Part shown: in pieces, positions 53,938-63,164 of the stretch | How positions within the stretch are numbered: position 1 is the stretch's first letter | Layout of the letters: every line of letters starts with the position of its first letter | Assembly: GCA_016716425.1 (NCBI GenBank) | Contig: JADJWJ010000001.1 | Span: 493,001-557,000 of the forward strand | Reading direction: 5' to 3' | DNA: 64,000 bases | DNA from: Betaproteobacteria bacterium | GTDB taxonomy: Bacteria; Pseudomonadota; Gammaproteobacteria; Burkholderiales; Casimicrobiaceae | Notes under the pieces: model-generated | The model's input: the letters and a program-made list of their open reading frames with translations, nothing else | Database searches by the model: none | What the model was told of the DNA's origin: nothing | Position numbers and translations under genes: made by a program

Positions 53938-56370
53938 TCAGCGTAACTGCAAGTGCGGGGTCGCCGCAAATGTCCGGCCGGCGATGTCGACCGCGTAGCG
54001 CGCCGCGAGGATGGCCTCGTCGGTCAGCGCCGGGGCGCCCGGCGCCGCCCGCGCGTAGCCCAGCGCGACCGCGCGGCCGTGCCTGCGGCTGAATCCGGCA
54101 GACGTGAGCTCGCCGACGTTGCGCCCGTCCATCAGGATCGGCTCGCCGCCCCACGGGAACGCCTCCGGGTCGTCGAGCGTGACCTGCACGAGCCGCTTGC
54201 GCAGCCCTTCCGCCCGCTGCCGGATCAGCGCATCGCGTCCGATGAACGCGACCGCCTTGTCGATGCGCACGGCGAAGTCGAGCCCGGCCTCCCACGGCGT
54301 CTCGTCCGGCGACAGCTCGGCGCCCCACGCGCGGCGGCCGGCCTCGATGCGCAGCGCGTCGATCGTGTAGTAGCCGGCATCGCGCAGGCCGAGCGCGGCG
54401 CCTTCGGCCCACAGCGCGTCGTACAGCGTCGCGCACTGGTCGGTCGGCACGACCAGTTCGTAGCCCGGCCCGCCGACGTAGCTCATGCGCGCGGCGCGAA
54501 CGCGCGCGTAGCCGACGTCGATCTCGGCGGTCGTCGCGAACGGCAGGCCCGCCTTGGACAGGTCGTCGGGGGAGAGCCTGGCGAGCAGCGCCGCCGCCTT
54601 CGGCCCCATCACGGAGACCACCGAGTACGCGGCCGTGACGTCCACCAGCGCGGCGAACTCGCCGGGCGCGATGTGCCGCTCGATCCACGCAGCGTCGCGC
54701 GTCGTCTGGGCGGAGCCGGTCAGGATGAAGAAGGTCTCGGGGCCCCAGCGCGTGATCGTGACGTCGCTCTCGATGCCGCCCCGCGCGTTCAACATCGCCG
54801 TGTAGACGATGCGCCCGATCGGCACGTCGATCGCGTTCGCGCACAGCCGCTCGAGCACCGCGAGCGCGTCGCGGCCCTTCAGCACGAACTTGCCGAACGA
54901 CGTCTGGTCGAACACGACGAGGTCCTCGCGGCACGCCCGCTGCTCGGCGAGCACGTACGGCAGCCAGCCCGGCGTGCCGAGTGTCGGCGGCGGCGCCGCG
55001 TGCCCGTCCGGCAGGAAGTAGTTCGCGCGCTCCCAGCCCAACTTGCTGCCGAACACCGCGCCCTTCGCGCGCAGCCGGTCGTACAGCGGCGAGCGGCGCA
55101 GCGGGCGCACCGTCTGCAGTTCCTCGCGCGGCCAGCGCATCGCGTAATGGAGCCCCAGCGACTCGACGGTGCGGTCGGCGAGGTGCCGGCGATTGGCGTG
55201 GAATGGCGCGAAGCGGCGGATGTCGACGTCCCACAGGTCGAGCGGCGCCTCGCCGCCCGCGATCCACTCGGCGACGAGCCGGCCCGCGCCGCCGGAGTTG
55301 GCGATGCCCGCCGAGTTGAAGCCGGCGCAGACGAAGTAGCCGCCGACCTCCGGCGCCTCGCCGAGGATGAAGTTGCCGTCGCCGGTGAAGCTCTCCGGGC
55401 CGTTGAGCAGCAGCTTGATCTGCGCGGTCTCGAGGCACGGCGTCCGATGGATCGCGCTGGTCATCAGCACCTCGAACTGGTCCCAGTCCTCCGGCAGCAG
55501 CTGGAACTCGAAGCCGTCCGGAATCGGCACGACGTTCCAGGGCTTGGCGGCCGGCTCGAACCCGCCCATCACGAGGCCGCCGACTTCTTCCTTGTAGTAG
55601 ATGAAGCCGTCGGGATCGCGGATCACCGGCAGGTCGGGCGCGACGCCCGGAATGGGCGCGGTGACGACGTAGAAGTGCTCGGCGGCGTAGAGCGGCACGT
55701 TGACGCCGGCGCGCCGCCCGAACTCGCGCGCCCACTGGCCCGCGCAGTTGACGAGCGTCTCGCAGCCGATCTGTCCGCTCCCGCCTGCGCCCGACCACGC
55801 CACGCCCGCGACGTGGCCGTTGCGCAGCGTCACGCCGGTGACGCGCACGCCTTCGACGATGCGCACGCCGCGCGACCGCGCGCCCTTCGCGAGCGACTGC
55901 GTGAGGTCGGTGGGGTTCGCCTTGCCGTCGCCCGGGATCCACACGGCGCCGGCCAGGTCGTCGGTGCGCAGGATCGGTGCGATGCGGCCGGCCTCCGCCG
56001 GCGTCACCCAGTCGAACTCGATGCCGAAGCTGCCCGCGCGCGCCATCTGCCGCTTCATCAGCGTGAGCCGCTCCGGCGTCTTCGCCACGTTGAGGCTGCC
56101 GCACTGCTTCCAGCCGGTGGCGAGCCCCGTCTCCGCTTCGAGCGTCGAGTAGAGCTCGATCCCGTACTGGCTCATCCGCGTCGCGTTGCGCGTCGCGCGC
56201 GTCTGGCCGACGAGGCCGGCCGCATGCCACGTCGTGCCGCAGGTGAGCTGGCCCTGCTCGAGCAGCACGACGTCGGCGATGCCGAGCTTCGCGAGGTGAT
56301 AGGCGGTCGACACGCCGGCGATGCCGCCGCCGACGACGACGACCTGCGCGTGGGTGGGAACGGCGGGCAT
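53938..56370 (-). CDS. Dimethylglycine/sarcosine dehydrogenase-like flavoenzyme with GcvT domains
   Basis: 810 residues from the ATG at 56370. FAD-dependent DAO domain (GGGIAG at 14-19; covalent-flavin His49 in TTWHAAGLVG, aligned with DMGDH), an FAO middle domain (about 370-425), then GcvT and GcvT-C folate-binding domains (about 430-800, with FDQTSFGKFVLKG and MLNARGGIESDVTI). Relatives remove N-methyl groups from dimethylglycine or sarcosine, handing formaldehyde to tetrahydrofolate. In this operon an N-methylated aminophosphonate is an attractive substrate, but that is inference. EamA and IclR genes are 13 and 25 bases away. Confidence 0.85.
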   Translation of the reverse strand: MPAVPTHAQVVVVGGGIAGVSTAYHLAKLGIADVVLLEQGQLTCGTTWHAAGLVGQTRATRNATRMSQYGIELYSTLEAETGLATGWKQCGSLNVAKTPERLTLMKRQMARAGSFGIEFDWVTPAEAGRIAPILRTDDLAGAVWIPGDGKANPTDLTQSLAKGARSRGVRIVEGVRVTGVTLRNGHVAGVAWSGAGGSGQIGCETLVNCAGQWAREFGRRAGVNVPLYAAEHFYVVTAPIPGVAPDLPVIRDPDGFIYYKEEVGGLVMGGFEPAAKPWNVVPIPDGFEFQLLPEDWDQFEVLMTSAIHRTPCLETAQIKLLLNGPESFTGDGNFILGEAPEVGGYFVCAGFNSAGIANSGGAGRLVAEWIAGGEAPLDLWDVDIRRFAPFHANRRHLADRTVESLGLHYAMRWPREELQTVRPLRRSPLYDRLRAKGAVFGSKLGWERANYFLPDGHAAPPPTLGTPGWLPYVLAEQRACREDLVVFDQTSFGKFVLKGRDALAVLERLCANAIDVPIGRIVYTAMLNARGGIESDVTITRWGPETFFILTGSAQTTRDAAWIERHIAPGEFAALVDVTAAYSVVSVMGPKAAALLARLSPDDLSKAGLPFATTAEIDVGYARVRAARMSYVGGPGYELVVPTDQCATLYDALWAEGAALGLRDAGYYTIDALRIEAGRRAWGAELSPDETPWEAGLDFAVRIDKAVAFIGRDALIRQRAEGLRKRLVQVTLDDPEAFPWGGEPILMDGRNVGELTSAGFSRRHGRAVALGYARAAPGAPALTDEAILAARYAVDIAGRTFAATPHLQLR

Positions 56371-56383
56371 GGTCGTGGATCCC

Positions 56384-57229
56384 CTAGAGTTTGAGCGCGG
56401 CGACACCGGCGACCACGCTCGCGGCACCGGCGAGCCGCGCGAGGCCGAAGCCTTCCCGCAGCAGCACGGTGCCGATGATCGCCGCGAACAGCACCGACGT
56501 CTCGCGCAGCGCCGAGACGGCGGCGATCGGCGCGCGCGTCATCGCCCACAGGACGATGCCGTAGGCGGCGACGCTGCAGAAGCCGCCGACGAGGCCGCGC
56601 CGCCATTGCGCGCGCACGTAGCCGACTGCGGCCGCGCCGCGATGCAGCCGGACCCATGCGAGGAAGACCACGCTCTCGGCGAACGTCAGCCACAGCACGT
56701 AGGCGAGCGCGTTGCCGGACGCGCGGGCGCCGGCGCCGTCGATCAGCGTGTAGACGGCGATGATCGCCGCGTTGGCGAGCGCCCAGTACACGGCCGCACG
56801 CGGGTGGTGGCGGCGTTGCGCGAACGCGATCGCGAAGATGCCGGTCGAGATCAGGACGACGCCGATGGCCATCTGCGGCGTCGGCAGCTCGCGCAGGAAC
56901 ACGATGCCGAGCACGGTGACGAGCAGCGGCGCCGTGCCGCGCATCAGCGGGTACGCGAATGACAGGTCGCCGGTGCGGTAGGCCTGCGCGAGCGTCAGGT
57001 AGTAGGCGAAGTGGATCACGGCCGACGCCGCGGCGAACGGCCACGACGCGGGCAGCGGCGGCGCGACGAACGGGAGGGCGGCCAGCGAGCAGACCGCCGA
57101 GCCGGCGACCACGGTCGCCGTGTCGAGCAACGCGTCGCCGCCGCCGGCGGACTTGATGAGCGCGTTCCACGACGCGTGCAGCAGCCCCGCGCCGAGGACG
57201 GCGAGCGCGACGCCGAACGTTAGCTCCAC
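56384..57229 (-). CDS. EamA-family (DMT) permease
   Basis: 281 residues from a GTG at 57229, with ten predicted helices in two repeated EamA halves (ALLHASWNALIKSAG near the start; MRGTAPLLVTVLGIVFLRELP and ALRETSVLFAAIIGTVLLREGF as the two conserved half-ends). The family exports or imports metabolites; the substrate is not readable. It lies between the Na/Pi transporter and the DMGDH-like gene with tight spacing (86 and 13 bases), so a substrate or product of the phosphonate pathway is plausible. Confidence 0.87.
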   Translation of the reverse strand: MELTFGVALAVLGAGLLHASWNALIKSAGGGDALLDTATVVAGSAVCSLAALPFVAPPLPASWPFAAASAVIHFAYYLTLAQAYRTGDLSFAYPLMRGTAPLLVTVLGIVFLRELPTPQMAIGVVLISTGIFAIAFAQRRHHPRAAVYWALANAAIIAVYTLIDGAGARASGNALAYVLWLTFAESVVFLAWVRLHRGAAAVGYVRAQWRRGLVGGFCSVAAYGIVLWAMTRAPIAAVSALRETSVLFAAIIGTVLLREGFGLARLAGAASVVAGVAALKL

Positions 57230-57315
57230 CGCCGGCCGCTGCGCTATGCGTCCGGCGCGAGCGGCCGCGCGGAGGGATGGCCGGAAGCGGTCCTTGCCAT
57301 GGGGGAGCGCGGCCG

Positions 57316-59049
57316 TCAGGCCGGCTTCGTCTTCCGCTTCGGCCAGTCGTTCTTGCGGCCGGCGTGGGCGGCCGGCACCGGATCGTCGTCGGGCGGTGCC
57401 GGCGCGGCTTCCGGCGACTTGAGGCGCGTGCGCGCGAGCACGCCCGCTTCCTCGAGGATCGGGTAGGCGATCGAGCAGATGTGCGAGTTGATGCGCTTGA
57501 AGTCGGAGATGAGGTCGAGGTGCAGCGACGACGTCTCGATGCTCTCCAGCGTGTTGCCGGCGAGCCGTCCGAGGTGCGAGTCGGCGTAGGCGCGCTCGAG
57601 GTCGCGGAAGAGCACCTTCTGCGCGAGCAGTTCCTGCGCGCTCTTCAGCTCCCCGTGCAGGAAGACGCTCATGCCGAGCCGGAGGTTCGCGACCAGGCGC
57701 GCGTGCAGGTCGCAGATCTCGTGCATGCCGGCCTCCGAGAAGTTGCGCTGCTTGCCGATCTTCTTGTCCTCGATGTCGGTCAGCACGCGCTCGATGATGT
57801 CGCCGACCTGCTCCAGGTTGATCGTGAACGAGACGATGTCGGCCCAGCGGCGGCCCTCGCGCTCCTCGAGCGCCTCGCGCGAGATCTGCGTCAGGTAGAG
57901 CTTGACCGCCGTGTACAGCTCGTCGACGACGTCGTCCTTCTTGCGCAGCCGCTCGGACAGCGCCCGGTCGTTGGTGCGGATGACCGCCAGCATGCCGGTC
58001 AGCATGTCCTCGATGACGTCGCCGATGCGCATCGCCTCGCGCGCGGCGTTGGCGATCGCCAGCGGCGGCGTGTCGAGCGCGGAAGGGTCGAGGTTGCGCG
58101 GCTTCGCCGGGTCTTCGGCCGCGGGCTTGTCCGGCAGCAGGCGACAGGCGACGCGCGCGATCTGCTCGGTCCAGAAGATGAACAGCAGCGCCAGCGCCAC
58201 GTTGAACGCGAGGTGGAACAGCACCACCTCGCGCGCCGGATCGAGCGCCAGCCCCTCGATCCAGCCGTGCACGTGGGGGAGCAGGGGGATCGCCAGCACG
58301 CAGCCGATCAGCTTGAACAGGAAGTTGCCGAGCGTGACCCGGCGCGCCTCCGGCGGCGAGCGCAGCGTCGACAGCATTCCGAGGAGCCCGCTGCCGAGGT
58401 TCGCCCCCAGCACGAGGCCGAGCGCGACCGGCAGCGACAGCATCGACAGCGAGGCGAGCGTGGCCGTGAGCAGGACGACCGCGAGGCTCGAATAGCAGAG
58501 GATCGTGAACAGCGCGGCGACCAGCAGGTCGAGCAGCACGTCGCCGGTCAGCGACGCGAAAATCACCTTGACGCCGGCCGCCTGCACGAACGGCTGCGCG
58601 GCCACCGCGATCCACTGCAGCGCGAAGATGATGAGGCCCAGTCCGATGAGGATCCGGCCGAAGCGGCCGACGTTGGTGGCCTGGCGCGCGAGGAACAGCG
58701 TGACGCCGGTGAAGATCAGCAGCGGGGCGAGCCAGGACAGATCGAACGACAGGACCACCGTCACCAGCGACGTGCCGATGTCCGCACCCAGCATGACCGC
58801 CAGCGCCGGCGCCGTGCTGATGAGGCCCTGGCCTGCGAACGCCGCGACGATCAGCGCCGTGGCGGTGCTGCTCTGGATGAGGCCGGTGACGGCCAGGCCC
58901 GCGAGCAGCGCGGTCAGCCGCCGACTGATGCTCCTGCGCAGCACGCGCCGCAGGTCGGCGCCGTACAGGCGCAGGATGCCGGTGCGCACGATGTGCGTGC
59001 CCCAGACGAGCAGCGAGACGCCGGCGAGCAGGTTGAGCAGCGTCTGCAT
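57316..59049 (-). CDS. Na/Pi cotransporter family protein with PhoU-like domain
   Basis: 577 residues. The PNaS-type membrane domain shows the repeated QSSTAT motif (residues 59-64, TGLIQSSTATALIV) and its pseudo-repeat (LGANLGSGLLG), with about eight to nine helices up to residue 320. The cytoplasmic C-terminal half (about 330-540) is a PhoU-like helical bundle. Bacterial members such as YjbB mediate phosphate export. It lies 13 bases after the pbfA-like gene, so it would move phosphate set free by PhnA. Direction of transport is not shown by the sequence. Confidence 0.88.
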   Translation of the reverse strand: MQTLLNLLAGVSLLVWGTHIVRTGILRLYGADLRRVLRRSISRRLTALLAGLAVTGLIQSSTATALIVAAFAGQGLISTAPALAVMLGADIGTSLVTVVLSFDLSWLAPLLIFTGVTLFLARQATNVGRFGRILIGLGLIIFALQWIAVAAQPFVQAAGVKVIFASLTGDVLLDLLVAALFTILCYSSLAVVLLTATLASLSMLSLPVALGLVLGANLGSGLLGMLSTLRSPPEARRVTLGNFLFKLIGCVLAIPLLPHVHGWIEGLALDPAREVVLFHLAFNVALALLFIFWTEQIARVACRLLPDKPAAEDPAKPRNLDPSALDTPPLAIANAAREAMRIGDVIEDMLTGMLAVIRTNDRALSERLRKKDDVVDELYTAVKLYLTQISREALEEREGRRWADIVSFTINLEQVGDIIERVLTDIEDKKIGKQRNFSEAGMHEICDLHARLVANLRLGMSVFLHGELKSAQELLAQKVLFRDLERAYADSHLGRLAGNTLESIETSSLHLDLISDFKRINSHICSIAYPILEEAGVLARTRLKSPEAAPAPPDDDPVPAAHAGRKNDWPKRKTKPA

Positions 59050-59062
59050 GCGCGGTCCGCCC

Positions 59063-60434
59063 CTATGCGCCCGGCGCGCGCTCGACGGCGCCGATGACGT
59101 CGTCGAGGATGCCGAGCGCGCGGTCGAGGTCCGCCTCCGCGATCACCAGCGGCGGCGACAGGTTGAGGACGTTGCCCTGCCCGACCTTGAAGGCGAGGCC
59201 GCGCGCGAGGCAGTCGTACATCACCCGCTCCGCCTCGCGGCGGGCAGGGGACCCGTCCGCGCGGACGAGCTCGACGCCGAGCAGCAGGCCGATGCCGCGG
59301 ACCTCGCCGACCAGCGGGTGCCGTGCGGCAAGGTCGCGCAGACGCGCCAGCGCGCGCGCGCCCAGCGTCAGCGGCGCGGGCGAGCAGCCCCTCGTCGGCG
59401 ATCACGTCGAGCGTGGCGAGCGCGGCCGCGCAGCCGACCGAGCTCTTCTCGTGCGTGTAGTGGCCGAGCGCGCGGTCGCCCGCCACGTCGAGGTCCGCGC
59501 GCGCGATCAGCGCGGCCATCGGGAACACGGCGCCGCCCAGCCCCTTGCCCAGCACGACCATGTCGGGAACGACGCCGTAGTGCTCGAAGGCGAACATCGT
59601 GCCGGTCCGTCCCAGCCCGATCGGGACCTCGTCCAGGATCAGCAGCGCGCCGTGCCGGTCGCAGGCGTCGCGCAGCGTCCGGTAGTAGGCCGGCGGCGGG
59701 ATCTGGACGTCGGTGCAGCGCACGGTCTCGACGATCACCGCGGCGACGTCCTCCTCCTTGCCGAGCACGTAGTCGACGTACTCGGCGCAGCGCGCGTCGC
59801 ACGCCGACCCGCAGCCGAACCGGCAGTCGCGCGGGCCGCACGGCGGCACGTGCTCGGTGCCGGGCATGAGCGGCCCCATGCCGCGCCGGAACACCGCCTC
59901 GCCGCCGATCGAAATCGCGTCGAGCGACGCGCCGTGGAAGGCGTCCCACATCGAGACCGTCTTGTGGCGGCCGGTCGCGACGCGGGCGAGCTTCAGCGCC
60001 ATGCCGATCGCGAGCGTGCCGCCGGGCGCCAGGAGCACCTTGCGCAGCGGATCGGGCGCGAGGGAGGCGAGCCGCTCGGCCAGGTCGACCGCGGCGGCGT
60101 TCGTGTAACGCCGCGGCGAGAACGGCAGTGTGTCGAGCTGGCGCTTGATCGCGGCGATCACGCGCGGATGCCGATAGCCGACCTGGTGGACGTTGTTGCC
60201 GTGGAAGTCCATGTACCGCCGGCCGTCGGCGTCGGTCAGCCAGATGCCCTCGGCCTCGACCAGCGCGTCGAGGCAGGGCGTCGACAGCGACTGGTGCAGA
60301 TAGGCGGCGGCGTCGCGGTCGAGCAGCGCGCGCGCGACGGGCCCCACGTGGTCCCGGTCCCACGCACGGCGCAGCGGCGAGAGGTTCACGTCCCCTTCGG
60401 CCGCGAGGTCGGCCGGGGGCCCCAGGTGGTTCAT
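59063..60434 (-). pseudogene. pbfA: PbfA-like (hydroxy-aminoethylphosphonate ammonia-lyase) class III PLP enzyme, frameshifted
   Basis: Starts MNHLGPPADLAAEGDVN at 60434. The fold is that of class III aminotransferases: PLP Lys297 in VLGKGLGG, LILDEVPIGLGRTG, FHGNNVHQVGYRHP, plus a Cys-rich stretch (Cys204-Cys216) typical of the PbfA group found with phnY/phnA. The frame breaks at about 59366 (one extra base after Ala-Asp); the remaining approximately 100 residues (LGARALARLRDL to AVERAPGA, stop at 59063) are perfect in the next frame. Correcting it gives 456 residues. PbfA removes ammonia from (R)-1-hydroxy-2-aminoethylphosphonate, giving phosphonoacetaldehyde. Other transaminase roles remain possible. 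Confidence 0.78.
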
Positions 60435-60453
60435 CGTTCGGCGCCGGCCTCCG

Positions 60454-61914
60454 CTACCACGGCAGCGAGTAGGTCTTGGTGTTGGTGAAGCTCTTCATCG
60501 CCTCCTGCACGCCTTCCTTGTAGCCCAGGCCCGAGTCCTTGATGCCGCCGAACGGCGTCAACTCCAGCCGGTAACCGGGGACCTCGCGCACGTTGACCGT
60601 GCCGACGTTCAACTCGGTCACGAAGCGGGTGACGTAGTCGAGCCGGTTCGTGCACACGGCCGACGACAGCCCGTACGCGGTGCCGTTGGCAATCGCGATC
60701 GCGTGGTCGATGTCGCGGAAGCGGATCACCGGCGACACCGGCCCGAACGTCTCGGTCCTGACGACGTCCATCTCCGGATCGACGTGGTCGAGCACCGTCG
60801 GCGAGTAGAGCGCACCGCGCCGCTCGTTGCCGACGAGGAGCCGCGCGCCGCGCGCGACGGCGTCGTTCACCCGCGCCTCGAAGCTGCGCGCGGCGGCCTC
60901 GTCGATCACCGTGCCCATCTCCAGCGTGTCGTCCATCGGGTCGCCGTACGTCCACGCCCTGGTCCGCGCGACCAGCCGCTCGACGAACGCGTCGGCAACC
61001 TGCTCGTGCACGAGCATCCGCTTGACCGCCGTGCAGCGCTGGCCGGAGTTCCTGTACGACCCGGCCGCCGCGAGCGCCGCCGCCTCGTCGAGGTCGGCGT
61101 CCTCCATCACGATGATCGGATCGTTGCCACCCAGCTCCAGCACCTGCCGCTTGTAGACGGCCTTCGCGGCGATGTACTTGCCGACCGTAACGCCGCCGGT
61201 GAACGTGACGAGGTCGATGTCGGGATTGACGAGCATCTCGTCGGCGATCTCGCCCGGGTCCCCGGTGACGACCTGGAACATCTCGGGCGGCAGCCCGGCC
61301 TCGTACAGGATGTCGGCCAGCACCAGCGCCGACAGCGGCGTCTTCTCCGTGGGTTTGAGCACCATCCGGTTGTTGGTGGCGATCGCCGGCGCGACCTTGT
61401 GCGCGACCTGGTTCAGCGGATGGTTGAACGGCGTGATCGCGGAGATGACGCCCAGCAGCGGCTCGCGCAGCGTGTAGACCTTGCGCGACTTGCCGTGCGG
61501 CGTCAGGTCGCACGAGAACACCTGGCCGTCGTCCTGCAGCGCGGCATTGCCGGCGAACGTGAACACGTCGCACGCGCGGCCCACCTCGTAGCGGGAATCC
61601 TTCTTGCCGATGCCGCACTCGGCCGAGATGAGGTCCGAGATCGCCTCCGTGCGCGCGCGGATCAGGTCCGCGGTGCGCCGGCAGACTTCGTGGCGCTGGT
61701 ACCGCGTCAGCGTCGGCCGATAGGCCCTGGCAATGGCGAATGCGCGGCGGATCTCCTCGGCCGTGGCCCTGGGCACGGTGCCGACCACCGCGCCGGTGTA
61801 GGGGTTGTGCACGTCGAGCGTGCGGTCGCCGCCGACGTGCTCGCCGCCGATGCGCATCTTCGCGTTGAGCGGCGCGCCGTGCCGGACGCGGGCCAACTCG
61901 GTCATCATGCTCAT
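60454..61914 (-). CDS. phnY: Phosphonoacetaldehyde dehydrogenase
   Basis: 486 residues. Oxidises phosphonoacetaldehyde to phosphonoacetate with NAD. Aldehyde dehydrogenase fold: ITPFNHPLNQ (Asn164), general base Glu260 in VLELGGNDP, catalytic Cys294 in GQRCTAVKR with the preceding Arg293 that binds the phosphonate group in PhnY. The closing ELTPFGGIKDSGLGYKEG is family-typical. Spacing of 17 bases from phnA and 19 to the pbfA-like gene marks one transcription unit. Confidence 0.92.
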   Translation of the reverse strand: MSMMTELARVRHGAPLNAKMRIGGEHVGGDRTLDVHNPYTGAVVGTVPRATAEEIRRAFAIARAYRPTLTRYQRHEVCRRTADLIRARTEAISDLISAECGIGKKDSRYEVGRACDVFTFAGNAALQDDGQVFSCDLTPHGKSRKVYTLREPLLGVISAITPFNHPLNQVAHKVAPAIATNNRMVLKPTEKTPLSALVLADILYEAGLPPEMFQVVTGDPGEIADEMLVNPDIDLVTFTGGVTVGKYIAAKAVYKRQVLELGGNDPIIVMEDADLDEAAALAAAGSYRNSGQRCTAVKRMLVHEQVADAFVERLVARTRAWTYGDPMDDTLEMGTVIDEAAARSFEARVNDAVARGARLLVGNERRGALYSPTVLDHVDPEMDVVRTETFGPVSPVIRFRDIDHAIAIANGTAYGLSSAVCTNRLDYVTRFVTELNVGTVNVREVPGYRLELTPFGGIKDSGLGYKEGVQEAMKSFTNTKTYSLPW

Positions 61915-61931
61915 CGCAGTTGTCCCTCTGC

Positions 61932-63164
61932 CTATTGCAGGTGGTTCAACGCGAGGTCGAACGCGTCGAAGTTGCGCCAGCGGCGCGCGGGCAGGTCGTC
62001 CGCGCGGCGGTTCGCGAGCAGCGGTACCCGCTGCTCCGAGATCCCACCGTGCGAGCGCAGTGGCACGTCGAGGCCCGACAGGTCGTGCCGTTCGGGTGCC
62101 GTGCCGATCACCGTCAGCCGCTCCGAAACGACGACGAGGTCGCCGACGCGGTCTTCCGGCAGCTCGAACGCCGCGCAGGCTTCGGCACGCGTGTACACCC
62201 GCTCGACTCCGGGCAGCGCAGCGATGCGCGGGGCCGCGTCCGCGCAGCGGGCCGCGTCTTCGACGTAGACGGTCGCGTACGAGCCGAGCGCGCCGTGGTG
62301 GACGACGTACGGGTCGGTGATCGGCAGGATCACGCGGGTCGCCCCGTCACCGTACCAGCGGTCCAGCACCTGCTGCAGGAACACGATGTTCGGGCGGCCG
62401 AGCGCGTCGGTCTTCGCGTTCATGCCGTGGTCGGCGGTCAGCACGACGGTGGCGGAGAGCGCGTCCATCTGCCCGAGGTAGCGGTCGAGCATTGCCGTGA
62501 AGTCGTTGGCCGCCGCCGTGCCGGGCGCGGCCTTGTGCTGGACGTAGTCGGTCGTCGACAGGTACATGACGTCCGGCCGGTCACGCTTCAGAAGCGCGAG
62601 GCCGGCGGCGAACACGAACTCGGACAGCGCCGCGCTGTAGACGGACGGCACCGGCATGCCGGTCAGCGCGAGCACGTCGGCGATGCCGTTCGCGGCGACC
62701 GTGACGTCGGCCGCCTTCTCCGACGAGAAGCAGATGCCCTTCAGCTTGTGGCCGAGCAGCGCGCGCAGCTTGTCCTTGGCCGTGACGACGGCGACCTTCG
62801 CCCCGGCGTCGGCGAGCGCGGCGAGGATCGTGCCGGCGCGCAGGTACCCGGCGTCGTTCATCATGACCTCGGCGCGCGCGTCCGGATCCCAGAAGAAGTT
62901 GCCGCAGATGCCGTGCACCGACGGCGGCGCGCCGGTGACGATCGACAGGTTGTTGGGATTGGTGAACGACGGCACGACGCTGTCGGCGGTCAGGCACGTG
63001 CCGCGCTCGGCCAGCGAGGCCAGGAACGGCGCACGCCCCGCCTCGATCGCCTGCGTGATGTAGTCCGGCTCGCAGCCGTCGACGCACACGACGACGAGCG
63101 GGCGGTCGGGCCACCGGTAGGTACGGCCGTTGACGGTGACGGTGCGGTCCTGCATTGCGGTCAT
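61932..63164 (-). CDS. phnA: Phosphonoacetate hydrolase
   Basis: 410 residues from an ATG at 63164 that overlaps the gntR stop (ATGA); MQDR three codons on is an alternative. Alkaline phosphatase superfamily enzyme that splits the C-P bond of phosphonoacetate to acetate and phosphate with two zinc ions. Asp29 (VCVDGCEPDY), nucleophile Thr68 (PSFTNPNNLSIVTG), TADHGMNAK and RSHGGISEQRVPL supply the metal and substrate ligands seen in PhnA. No signal peptide, so it acts in the cytoplasm. Confidence 0.94.
   Translation of the reverse strand: MTAMQDRTVTVNGRTYRWPDRPLVVVCVDGCEPDYITQAIEAGRAPFLASLAERGTCLTADSVVPSFTNPNNLSIVTGAPPSVHGICGNFFWDPDARAEVMMNDAGYLRAGTILAALADAGAKVAVVTAKDKLRALLGHKLKGICFSSEKAADVTVAANGIADVLALTGMPVPSVYSAALSEFVFAAGLALLKRDRPDVMYLSTTDYVQHKAAPGTAAANDFTAMLDRYLGQMDALSATVVLTADHGMNAKTDALGRPNIVFLQQVLDRWYGDGATRVILPITDPYVVHHGALGSYATVYVEDAARCADAAPRIAALPGVERVYTRAEACAAFELPEDRVGDLVVVSERLTVIGTAPERHDLSGLDVPLRSHGGISEQRVPLLANRRADDLPARRWRNFDAFDLALNHLQ

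Noticed and set aside
60454..61914. Succinate-semialdehyde or general aldehyde dehydrogenase
   Set aside because: The GQRCTAVKR catalytic stretch and direct linkage to phnA and a PhnR-like regulator favour phosphonoacetaldehyde dehydrogenase.
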